NCBI RefSeq assembly: GCF_023278565.1
Contig: NC_064679.1
Span: forward strand, 4,960,001 to 5,024,000
Origin: Colletotrichum lupini
Lineage: Eukaryota > Ascomycota > Sordariomycetes > Glomerellales > Glomerellaceae
DNA length: 64,000 nt
Direction: 5' to 3'
In this document: positions 35,287-44,401 of the stretch, in pieces
How the letters are laid out: the number at the start of each line of letters is the position of its first letter
Numbering within the stretch: position 1 is the first letter of the stretch
Program-made: the position numbers and the translations under genes
Notes under the pieces: model-generated
What the model saw: only the letters and a program-made list of their open reading frames with translations
What the model was told of the DNA's origin: nothing
The model's database searches: none

Positions 35287-36366
35287 ATGTCTTCCACCAC
35301 CCAAACCAGATTCCTCATCATCTCCGACACTCATGGCCACACATTCCCGCCTGAAATGATGCCTCGTGAACCGACTGATGTCCTGATCCACTGCGGCGAC
35401 CTCACACAGCACTCAAAAATGGACGAATTCCGCCAAACTCTCGGCATGCTCAAGTCGTTCAAAGCACCACTCACGCTCGTCATCGCAGGTAACCACGACT
35501 TCTCTCTCGACCCCGTAGCATTCAAAGCAAAAGTCGAGGAAGCCAACCGCATCGACGGCGCACCACTTGAAGCAGACCTGCTTGAACGGGAGTATGGCGG
35601 ATACGGACTGGCTAGGAAGCTCTTCATCGATGCCAAGAAGAACGGTATCGTTCTTCTGGATGAGGGTACACACGAACTGACTCTGGCGAACGGCACAAGG
35701 CTCAAGGTCTACGCTAGCCCGTACACGCCATCATCCTCATCATCTGAAGGCTGGGGCTTCTCGTACAACGAAAGCGAGGGACATGACTTCCAAATCCAGG
35801 CCGACACGGACATCGTCATCACTCATGGTCCGCCGCGTGGGATTATGGACATGTCGGCGAATAAGAAGCGTATCGGCTGTTCGGACCTGTTTGCTGCTGT
35901 TGCAAAGTCTCAACCTCGTTTTCACTGTTTCGGACATGTACACTGTGGTTGGGGAGCAAAGGACGCAGCTTGGCGCCCGAAGATTTCCGACAAACCCTCA
36001 CATTTTAGTGATATCAATCACGAAAAGTCTCAGCTTGTTGAAAGTCTCGCAACGCTCGGGGGTACCCGGTTCGAATCTGAAGAAGACAAAAAGGTTAGAG
36101 AGATGAGACTCGACGTATGCAGAGCGCAGCGATACTGTAGTGCAGGACATCTTCGCAACGATCTGAGCTTGTCGGAGGTCAAGAGCACCTTGTTCGTAAA
36201 CGCCGCGCTCGAGGTGGATGGTGAGTTGGAACGCTATCCCTGGATCGTGGACATCGACCTGCGGAGGAGCGAAACCGGCAAAGCACCCGGAACTGAGCGA
36301 AAGAGGCGGCGGGAGGAATCGACTGAAGAGCTTGACGAAGCAAGGAAACTCTCGAAAAGATCATAG
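35287..36366 (+). CDS. Calcineurin-like metallophosphoesterase (MPPED/UPF0046 type)
   Basis: A single open frame of 359 aa with the full set of metal-binding blocks of the calcineurin-like phosphoesterase fold: SDTHGH (Asp14, His16), CGDLTQ (Asp38), GNHD (Asn69, His70), ITHGPP (His180) and FGHVH (His217, His219). The order and spacing, and the short domain, match the MPPED group of cyclic-phosphodiesterase-like enzymes rather than the large protein phosphatases. The natural substrate is unknown. No signal peptide or membrane segment is visible; the last 50 residues are rich in Arg, Glu and Lys and could include a nuclear signal. I chose the ATG at 35287, directly before SSTTQTRFLIISDTHGH, instead of an in-frame ATG 69 bases upstream, because homologous domains begin just before the first metal motif. 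No intron is needed. Confidence 0.9.
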   Translation: MSSTTQTRFLIISDTHGHTFPPEMMPREPTDVLIHCGDLTQHSKMDEFRQTLGMLKSFKAPLTLVIAGNHDFSLDPVAFKAKVEEANRIDGAPLEADLLEREYGGYGLARKLFIDAKKNGIVLLDEGTHELTLANGTRLKVYASPYTPSSSSSEGWGFSYNESEGHDFQIQADTDIVITHGPPRGIMDMSANKKRIGCSDLFAAVAKSQPRFHCFGHVHCGWGAKDAAWRPKISDKPSHFSDINHEKSQLVESLATLGGTRFESEEDKKVREMRLDVCRAQRYCSAGHLRNDLSLSEVKSTLFVNAALEVDGELERYPWIVDIDLRRSETGKAPGTERKRRREESTEELDEARKLSKRS

Positions 36367-36824
36367 TCGTTTACTTCGAGCACGATTGAGGGCATTGTGG
36401 TAGCATTCACGATAGATACCCAGTGTTTAGGGGAAACACATCGTCGACACGCTCTTTCCTATCTTCCAGGCACATGAAAACTCCCAAGCAATGGGTCAGG
36501 TCCGAGGGATACCAGCTGCCCCAACTGCCTCACCAAATAGACGTGAATGATTGCCAAAGCAGGCACCAGGTGATGTAAAGCATGGGAAGGCAAGTAGTCA
36601 GATTGACAACTACCCCTCCCTCTCTTTTTGCTGTGTTTTCTTCTTCGCGACATCATCGACAGACTTCTTGGTAGGTTCTTGATCAAGCATCGAATCATTC
36701 ACCGTGTGCATTGCTAAAGATGATAGATTGGTAATCGTTACTACAAGTTACTTGCATCAGCTCTTCACTTGTTCAAAGTATTTTTCGCTCGAAGCTAGAT
36801 CCCTAAGAAGAGTCATCATTCAAA
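36367..36824. other. Short intergenic region
   Basis: No gene seen; it should contain the 3' UTR of the phosphoesterase gene and the former promoter of the nucleotidyltransferase-like relic. Confidence 0.4.
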
Positions 36825-37451
36825 ATGCCCAACTCCTCCAAGACCATCTCCATCCACATGCGCGACGCGCTGTTTGCCTGCTTTAAAGCAGCAACGACCC
36901 TTGTCCGGCCAGGCTTACGGCAGCATGTTATCTTAGTCGGAGGTGCGGCGAGCGTTGCCCACTCCTCGACATAGCACACCGAGGACGTGGATGTTGCGGC
37001 CCCCTCAGAGGCCATCATCGACATTTAGGAGAGCGCCCAAGCCGGGCTCAAAGACTTTACCGTCGAGGCCGACGGCAAGATTGCGTTTGACGCACCTCAA
37101 GGATTCCGAGTACGAATGGATGTCCTGGAGATTGGCAATGGCTGCATCGAGCGCATACACGCAACCGAGTCCTTCTTGGGGGGTTCGGTCGCGTCTACCT
37201 CAGACCTCCTCCGGCTCAGGGCAAAGACTGTGGTAGAGAGGGGGAGTGATGGGGAAGTAGATGACCTTCGGTGGTTACTGTTGCTTGCTGCAAGAAACGG
37301 CCAAGTCCTCCCCTTACTTGATAACGATGAGGTGGAGAACTTGGTTGGTGCTGCTGCTATCTTGATGTCATTCGATGTCTTGATCTTGGTTGCCCTTCTT
37401 GGTGTCAACAATAGCGCAGCTGCTGGGCAGCTGCTGGGCAAGTATCTGTGA
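36825..37451 (+). pseudogene. Nucleotidyltransferase-fold protein gene with two in-frame TAG codons (copy 1)
   Basis: From the ATG at 36825 to a TGA at 37449-37451 there are 209 codons in one phase, with no frameshift, interrupted only by TAG at 36972-36974 (codon 50) and TAG at 37026-37028 (codon 68). The rest reads as a clean, GC-rich coding sequence. It resembles a minimal nucleotidyltransferase fold: a VGGAAS glycine motif, then EDVDV supplying the two metal-binding acids, then VRMDVLE for the third, and a later DLLRLRAKTVVERG...DDLRWLL helix like that of AbiEii-related and fungal nucleotidyltransferase-like proteins. The function is unknown. The first TAG lies between the glycine motif and the acids, so the upstream fragment alone cannot be active. 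A diverged second copy lies at 39097-39491. It is probably a pseudogene; stop-codon recoding is an alternative, treated under findings. Confidence 0.65.
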
Positions 37452-37649
37452 TAATAAAGCATAAGCAAGTCATGAAAAATGGCGGGGAGCACGTTGAATG
37501 AGGCACAGCGAAACAGGGGCCCATCCAACACGCCCCTGTCACCTCTCCCAGCCATCGTCTTTCTACCTGATGAGCTCAACTTCCATCCTCGCCGCAGGAT
37601 CACAACGGAAACCGATGATTCAGAAAGGGGATCGGTGACTGAATTCATC

Positions 37650-39005
37650 ATGCTTCCCACACATACTCTCACCTCATTCCTCATCTGGGCCGGAATCGCC
37701 TCACCCGCAAAACCTGTAACTTGCCCCTCCAGTTCGGATCTCAGAGTAACCATACCACCGTCCCACCAGAGCCCAAGCAACACAGACTACGAGTCGTTAG
37801 CCGAAGTCCACGATGCTCTCATCCACTGCCCCAACATCACATCACTCAACCTGCGTATCGGAGAGATCGGTTGTGTAGGAGAACCCGACCGCTGGAGCCT
37901 TCCTCTCGATCCTGCCGGAACATCACGATATCTCCCCGTACTGGACACACTATCCCTCGAAAAGTATCATTTTTACGACACTGATGGGGATTACCTACAT
38001 CCTTTGAGAGGATGGACTTACCTCAGTGCTTGGATCTGGTCGGGTGATGCCTTTGGGTGGTTGAAATGGAGACTACTCCCGGATGACCAAAAGTCGGTGA
38101 GCAACACCGAACTATGGCTCGACGCGATGGACTTCTCCAAGATCCGCAATCTCTCCATCTTGGACCACGACGGTCCCCCCGAGACACTCGTCGAGAGCGA
38201 ATTGCCTCTATCTCTACCAAGCCTTCGCACGTTGAGGCTGGAACGAAACACAACCGTAGACTTTGGCCTCTCTCTACCTCCGCATTCGCTGCACAGCCTT
38301 TCATGGCTAGACGCCGGCCAAGACCAGTCCATCATCCCCATACTGGAACGCCATGGACGCTCACTCACTCACCTGGAATGGCGAACGCCAGAAAGCCTAG
38401 AGTCCAAAAGACCAGCACTTCCGAGTAAGGTCATGCGAGACCTTCGCAACCTAGCACCCAATTTGCAATCTCTGACCATCGACCTCAACCGCAACGGCAC
38501 ATGGCCATGGGAGGATCTCCGCGCTCTCTCGTTAGGCCTCCCGGCTGGACTGACCAACCTCACGCTATACCTCGAGATCGCGAGCGAATGCCGTCGTCAA
38601 CAGGGCCCGTACGATCCGGTCCGTTGCGAGGATGCCTGCGGTCCGGTGGAGCAGCTCGCCAGCCCTCTGCTCACGGCGACGAGTGCCCTCCAAGTTGCGA
38701 GGTTCATCCGACATTACGCAAAGAGTCCGCTGGCCTCCATCAACTTCTTCGCGGGCGATTGGACGAGGCCGTGGGATGGGCCGATTAACGTGCCGACCTG
38801 GTTGGATGGCAGGCGTTCTTGGGTTGCTTGCGGTACGAACGGCGGCGAGGATGAGGAGCTCAGATGCTCTGGGATGGACACGGCATTGGGCGAGCATGAG
38901 ATTGAGCTCTTTCGGGCCCTGTGTGTACGAATGTCGGCGGATCTCTCGGATGATATCACCGCTGGGCATCCTCAAGACTTCGTGGAACAGCGCAAGAGTA
39001 AATAA
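37650..39005 (+). CDS. Putative secreted leucine-rich-repeat-like protein
   Basis: The frame is open from 37479, but I prefer the ATG at 37650 because it starts a good signal peptide (MLPTHTLTSFLIWAGIASPA) and gives 451 aa; the 57 residues before it have no recognisable feature and begin only 28 bases after the upstream relic. The protein has irregular leucine-rich units (CPNITSLNLRIGEIGC, SLRTLRLERN, NLQSLTIDLNRN), spaced like those in fungal F-box/LRR-type proteins, but no F-box is visible. There are several cysteines and NxT/NxS sites, in keeping with secretion. I do not recognise a named family and no catalytic motif is apparent. There are no introns. It lies between two copies of a nucleotidyltransferase-like relic, which suggests that a duplicated segment surrounds it. 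Confidence 0.65.
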   Translation: MLPTHTLTSFLIWAGIASPAKPVTCPSSSDLRVTIPPSHQSPSNTDYESLAEVHDALIHCPNITSLNLRIGEIGCVGEPDRWSLPLDPAGTSRYLPVLDTLSLEKYHFYDTDGDYLHPLRGWTYLSAWIWSGDAFGWLKWRLLPDDQKSVSNTELWLDAMDFSKIRNLSILDHDGPPETLVESELPLSLPSLRTLRLERNTTVDFGLSLPPHSLHSLSWLDAGQDQSIIPILERHGRSLTHLEWRTPESLESKRPALPSKVMRDLRNLAPNLQSLTIDLNRNGTWPWEDLRALSLGLPAGLTNLTLYLEIASECRRQQGPYDPVRCEDACGPVEQLASPLLTATSALQVARFIRHYAKSPLASINFFAGDWTRPWDGPINVPTWLDGRRSWVACGTNGGEDEELRCSGMDTALGEHEIELFRALCVRMSADLSDDITAGHPQDFVEQRKSK

Positions 39006-39096
39006 GATCCAAATGCGGCAAGACGGCTTGTTGGCGGCGTCGAAGCTTCAGGTACTCTCTTTCGAATACTCCGTACAGAGACAATGATCCAGCCTG

Positions 39097-39491
39097 AAGT
39101 GTGGACACGAATGTCGCGGTTCCCGTAGATGTCGTTATCGACAGTTAGGAGAGTGCCCAAGCCGGAACCGATGGCTTTACTGTCGAGGCGTCTAACAAGG
39201 TAGCGTTTGATACGCTCCAGAAGTTCCACGTCGGAATATATAACCTGCAGGCTGGATATAGATACATCAAACGCACCCCATCGACTGCTAGAAAACAGAG
39301 CAAAGTTAGAGAAAGACTTGCGTAGTGACGGATGTAGTGACGCCATGAAGCGGTTAATGGAATACAGGCGACGAAGCCCTTTCTCGGAGGATATCATACC
39401 AACTTCAGATCTTGATATCGTTTCACATCTTGATCTCGGTTGCGCTTCTCAGTTCCAACAATGGCGCGGCTGCTTTGCGGCTGCTGTGTAA
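39097..39491 (+). pseudogene. Truncated second copy of the nucleotidyltransferase-like gene
   Basis: The stretch aligns with copy 1 (36990-37440): VAVPVDVVIDS-stop-ESAQAG here against VAAPSEAIIDI-stop-ESAQAG there, then FTVEAS...KVAFDT against FTVEAD...KIAFDA, and a 3' end where ILISVALLSSNNGAAA matches ILVALLGVNNSAAA. The first third of the gene is missing, the middle is scrambled, and the 3' part is in a different phase, so at least one frameshift has occurred. The TAG at 39146-39148 occupies exactly the position of the second TAG of copy 1. It is a decayed duplicate with no coding capacity. Confidence 0.7.
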
Positions 39492-40460
39492 TTGTTTCTT
39501 AAAATGAGTACAGATCAATACAGGCATTTTCAGTCAACAAGATGACCTAAACCGTGGTCATCTCTACTGGTAATCTATCGTACGCTTACGCCGTAATGAT
39601 GTGAAGTCGAAGGGAACCGATCATGTGAGCTTAATGAGGCAGTCATTCTGCGTGAGACTGACCACTCTTCCAGCGACGGCCCATGGACAGGACGAACCCT
39701 TCCAAGCAGAGGCCTTGGCAGGGAGCGGGCAAGAATGGAGGCGACTTCATGTCAAATAGTACAAAAGTGAAGTGTCTCACACTTGTGAGTACAACATGGG
39801 GAAAATGACGAGCAAATTCTGGAGAAATAAAGCTTGAATTGAAAGATGCATTCCTCGTGAGCGACATGTGAGCCATACTCTCACTTGAAGGCAAATGCAC
39901 AGACGTTATGAAAGTCGCGTTAAGCCCCAAGCTGAGTGGGCGCGCCGTGTGCCAGGCTTCACAGTGAAGTGTGGCTCAGCTGGCAACTGGATTACCCACC
40001 GGCCGGTGGACGCTGTGTCTCTGGGCAATTTCCGGGAATTACAAACGCTGGGCCCCTTCGAGTCTTCGACGCCCGAGTGTCCCGGGCGGTCCCCTCTTTC
40101 TTCTTTTCGCGGTAAGCACTTTCGAAGCTTGCCAGCTTGGTGGTAAGAGATTGAGTAGCGGACTTTTCTGAGAGTTGATGGACTCCAAGCATGAGACTGC
40201 TTCCTGCGTAGAACTAACTGGACGGACTCCAGGAGCGAGTGATTGGGTCCTGTCGAGCTTTTCTCCCATCTTGAGCATCTTTGAGACCCGAGAATCCTTA
40301 CAATCTTCTCTCGTGTCGCAGACGGTGGTGATCTACAAAGGATGACGCTGTTGGCGAGCACACCTCCCTAAACCGACCGTTTTGTAGACCTACTGGGGCG
40401 CTGGCTGCTGCACCTCGATCTCGTATTCCGTTTCGGTTCATTTTCTGGCGCGTGAATGCG

Positions 40461-40481
40461 TGTGCGTGTGTGTGTGTGTGT
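40461..40481. repeat. GT-rich microsatellite
   Basis: TGTGC followed by about eight TG units, outside any recognised gene. Confidence 0.75.
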
Positions 40482-42480
40482 TGTTATGCGTTGTCTGCTG
40501 GAAGCGTCTGCCCAGGCTGATATCATTCTGCCCACGCGCAGATCGCATGACGGAACGTCAACACCACTAGATACTCTGTCCCCTCGAGCTGCGAGCAGAC
40601 GGATAGATCAAGAAGCATTATCGAGGGTGAAACACGAGTAGGATCACTCACTCGCTACCACAGAACACGAGCGCTTTTCTTTCTTCTCTCGACACGCTGT
40701 AATAGTTTGGGCGCGTGTCAATGTCGCGATTCGGTCCACCGCCAAAAGATCGAATTTGGCAGGAAATGCGCGAATGCAAGCAAATGTGGCGCTAGCTGAC
40801 GATTTGAGGAATCCAGGGTCATTCGACGCCCGGATGACCAGCGCCACGCCGGCGATGACACGGAAGTGGTTTTATGGCCCGGGGAGGGATCCAAGTGAAC
40901 CCTGGCGGGAGAATCGCAACATCTATCAAGGGTCTAGGTGTATACCGTACTTTTGAATGTTTGCGACATTTTGAAACCTCTCAACACCGCGCGATGCATA
41001 TACGGGTGGAAGAAACCTCGTTATCATGGTAGTTTCAATATGTTTTCTTCTTTACGCGTCGCTGTCGTAGTCGTCGTCGTGGCCGTTGTCGGGGCCCTTG
41101 GTTACTCAGCCATCGTATGTTGCCCACTTGGGTCCATCCCGCGTACCGTATGAGGGGGCAGGCGACACGGGGGTTTGGCTGGAGACTGGAGTTGACGGGG
41201 AGATTTCGTTAACCATCACAGGACCAAGGCGGTTTTCCGACAATCTCGTATTGCTGCTGATTGTCCAATGGAACTCCGCCGTGTACTGCCTGGCTATCGA
41301 TACCTATGCGTTGGCCCCGAGCCCTGGTAATATTGCTGATAACCATCGACTGGCTGTCAATTCTCTCCGTATTATGGCATCTTTCAATCCAAACGGCAGA
41401 GGTCGGAAAGAGCGAGATAGAGAAACGTTTTGGGGGCGCACAGCACCTCGGTTGAAGGTTCTCATGGCTGGCAGGGTCCACTGGTCCAGGGGTTCAGGGA
41501 CACCCCATGATGGCGTGCGTGTGTGCGTGCGAAGAGCCCGGGCACCGCGGGCTGTCAATGACGGGCTTGTCGAGCACTGCCATTGCAGCATTCAGCGGGT
41601 ATCCAAGCAGCGGCGCACATCACCATTGAGAGCACTCTCGGATGGCGGGGAGAGACCTTGTCGAAAAGAGCTCCAAGTTGACGGGCATCCGAAAATTCTA
41701 AGCCCTCGCTGTCGGAATCCTCGTCCCTTTTTGTACACCCCTTGTGTGGTTGTGTCATTGTGTTTCCTACTTGGGCGTGTTCAAATTAAACATTTGTTAG
41801 CCTTTCTTCGCTCCGTCGCCCTTTGGTCTTATTTCCTTTGGGTTTGGGCCGCCCTCGAGCAGCAGTATTGACTGACGACCTGCCGTTTGGGATTCGAGAG
41901 GGCAGCAGATGGAGTGGTTAATTCCTCGACGCCCCTCCCGCCCACTCTTTTCTCTATTTTTTTCTCGGTCACTTGTTCATTCGAAGTTCTTGGGAGAAGG
42001 GCCCCTCTTTCAAACCGTCGGCTCGGGCTCCTCTCCAGTATCCGGCGGTGGAGAGACTCGATGGAACATGGAAAGGAGAAGCGCTGCCCAGTGCCTAGCC
42101 TGACGGAGAAGACGGAGTTCGTCAGAGATGTCATACATAGGAGAAGGGGAGATGCCATGCACAAACCACCATTTGTACTTATTTCATGAGCCACGACAGA
42201 TGAGGCAAAAAAACCAGTAAACCGCGCCACCTTGGACGGGTGGACGCTATTACGAGTGGCTTTTCCATTAGTACCCGTCGGCCGGGACGCTAAGCTCGAC
42301 GGAATCTGCACTGCTGCGGAGGTACAGGCGCACTTGCTGGGACTTGTGCATATTTGGCTGCATTGTGTGCATTTTTGCATGGTCTAGGTCTCTAGGACTC
42401 GAGAAAGTTGTTCGTGTCGAGATTCAAGGGAGAAAGAAGTTGTGTACGAAGCGAAGTTAGTGAACAGCCAACAAACAGCC

Positions 42481-42503
42481 CAGGACTCCAGGACTCCAGG
42501 ACT
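42481..42503. repeat. Tandem repeat, unit CAGGACTC, nearly three copies
   Basis: Two full units and seven bases of a third, all identical, in the upstream region of the Mid2-like gene. Confidence 0.75.
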
Positions 42504-42791
42504 GATTTTGGAGGCAGTCGCCAATCGATGCTAAATCTACATCGCTCTTTCCCGCACTCTCGAGTCTCCGTTCCTTCCACTAAAAAGTTCTTCTCGTAAT
42601 CAACCGAACCTGTGCCGGCGTGACCTAGCGGATCTTCCATCCTCTGCTTCCCATCTTCACTTCGTATCCCCCGTCGATTGATTGTTCCTCCGTCTACTCG
42701 CACCGTTTCGTTGCCTCTTCCCACAACCAAACTGTACGACGCCATCCCCATTCCACCGTGTTTCGCCGTGGTGGCACAACACACACGGAGT

Positions 42792-42809
42792 ACACACACA
42801 CACACACAC
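42792..42809. repeat. AC microsatellite
   Basis: Nine AC units in the probable 5' leader of the Mid2-like gene. Confidence 0.7.
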
Positions 42810-43018
42810 CTCACTCACACTTGTTTCCGACCCGCCTTACCCTAGGTTACTACCTACCGCACCCTCCTCATCCTCCATCAATTCGTCCTCGACTCTACGA
42901 CCCCCTCCCCCGTTTAAACCTCCCACTTCCACTCAACAAGAGTCAACCTCAATCCTCACCACTGCCATTGCGCTCATTCTCGGTCCTCTACTCGTCGTAG
43001 AGTGACCGCATCGCGACC

Positions 43019-44401
43019 ATGCGTCTCGGATCAGCCGGCCTCGCGGCCCTACTCTGGTCCTCCTTCACCACCGCCTTTCCCTTTGTCGATAATGGCAGCA
43101 AGCCCCTGCCTGTCCTCCGACCCCGACAAACCGGCACCGGCTCGACGCCCACTTCCACAACACCCGTAGCCACGACTCCGGCGGCCACGACAGAGACCAC
43201 AGCTGCGGCAGAGGCCACCACCACAGTCACCATCACCACCACCGTGGGCGGCGGCGGAGGAGGAACAGTCACGTCCACCACAGTCTTCTTGCGTACAGTC
43301 ACCACTACCGTTGTCGTCACTTCCACGACCTTCCAGACCACCACCATCACCAGCAACGATGTCGCGACCGCCACCGTGACCAACTATGTCACCTCTACCG
43401 TCCTTGCCAAGCGCAGTCTCAACTTCCTCCCTGTTCTCGATGCTCCCTACGACGCCCCGGCTGCTCAAATCACGCCCGCCGCCGACGCCAACGATCTCCG
43501 AAGATACGGCGTCATCGAGAAGCGCGCTCTCGTCACCGTAGTCGTCACCGTCTCCGGCTCAGCAGGCGCCGATTCCACCGTCCTGGCCACCCGGACCAGC
43601 ACCGTGCTCCTCACAACGACCTCGAATACCATCCTCACCTCCATGGTAACAAGCACCCTTTTCAACAATGCCCAGACCACAATCACCGTCGAATCCACCC
43701 TGACCGTCACCTCCACCTCCATCGACACCGCCGCGCCTACTACAGTTGAAAGCGGCCCGACGACCGGCAGCCTGGGCACCGCAACCGCGACCGGTGGTGC
43801 GCAGAGCACGGGTTCCAGCAGCGGCGGAGGCCTTTCCACCGGCGCACAGGCCGGAATCGGTGTTGGTGTTGGCATTGTTGGACTTGCTGCTCTCATTGGT
43901 ATCGGCTACTGGCTTTACAAGCGCCGTAAGGCTAACCGACCTTCTCGCGCCGACCTCGACGACATGCGCGCCTACGATCCCAACGGTCCCTCGCCCCTCA
44001 GCGGGCCCGGTGGAGGTATGTCCGAGACTGGGGCCGGCTACGGTGGTGCTGCTGCAGGCGCTGCTGCGCTCGGAGCGGGTGCGGGAACGCAGAGACGACA
44101 GCCCGTACCCAAGCACCAGCTCTCGCCGCCTTCGCAGAGCGTGAGCCCCATGACAAACAGCACAGTTTCGCCCGCGGGTGCCGGATACGGATCTCGCCCG
44201 CCGACGGGTGGCGCGCAGGAGCTCGGTGGAACGAGAATCCTACCCGCAGAAATGGGAGGAGACGAGGTCGTCGAGATGGGCGAGTCGCAACCCAGGCCGC
44301 AGCAGCCGCCGCAACAGCAGTCGAGACCCGCGCCGGGTATGACGTATAACTCGGGTCCTGTACCGGATGTCTACGAGATGCCTACCGAGAGGTATCGATA
44401 A
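43019..44401 (+). CDS. Ser/Thr-rich single-pass membrane protein (Mid2/WSC-sensor-like architecture)
   Basis: A single open frame of 460 aa. A signal peptide (to about residue 19, ending TTAFP) leads into a long Thr/Ser/Val-rich ectodomain expected to be heavily O-mannosylated. One transmembrane helix (AGIGVGVGIVGLAALIGIGYWL, about residues 277-299) is followed by KRRK and a 150-residue Pro/Gly/Gln-rich cytoplasmic tail ending in PTERYR. Two Lys-Arg sites in the ectodomain (AKR and EKR) could be cut by Kex2. The layout is that of Mid2- or Wsc-type cell-wall stress sensors, which signal through Rom2 and Rho1, but I see no WSC cysteine domain and low-complexity sequence makes homology hard to judge. 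The ATG at 43019 is the first in frame after a pyrimidine-rich leader. Confidence 0.8.
   Translation: MRLGSAGLAALLWSSFTTAFPFVDNGSKPLPVLRPRQTGTGSTPTSTTPVATTPAATTETTAAAEATTTVTITTTVGGGGGGTVTSTTVFLRTVTTTVVVTSTTFQTTTITSNDVATATVTNYVTSTVLAKRSLNFLPVLDAPYDAPAAQITPAADANDLRRYGVIEKRALVTVVVTVSGSAGADSTVLATRTSTVLLTTTSNTILTSMVTSTLFNNAQTTITVESTLTVTSTSIDTAAPTTVESGPTTGSLGTATATGGAQSTGSSSGGGLSTGAQAGIGVGVGIVGLAALIGIGYWLYKRRKANRPSRADLDDMRAYDPNGPSPLSGPGGGMSETGAGYGGAAAGAAALGAGAGTQRRQPVPKHQLSPPSQSVSPMTNSTVSPAGAGYGSRPPTGGAQELGGTRILPAEMGGDEVVEMGESQPRPQQPPQQQSRPAPGMTYNSGPVPDVYEMPTERYR

Larger units (their letters stand above)
39492..43018. other. 3.5-kb intergenic region before the Mid2-like gene
   Basis: A 261-codon frame at 41086-41871 is the longest here, but it has no domain, signal peptide or gene-like composition, and several frames overlap it on the other strand, so I do not call it. 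A GT-rich microsatellite lies at 40461-40481, an 8-bp tandem repeat at 42481-42503 and an AC run at 42792-42809. The last 400 bases are pyrimidine-rich and look like the leader of the next gene. Confidence 0.45.

Noticed and set aside
37479..37649. Longer N-terminus for the LRR-like protein
   Set aside because: In frame, but it has no recognisable feature, and the signal peptide starting at 37650 would become internal.
41086..41871. 261-codon plus-strand open frame
   Set aside because: No domain, signal peptide or membrane pattern; composition is patchy, several frames overlap it on the other strand, and it lies in a leader/promoter-like region.
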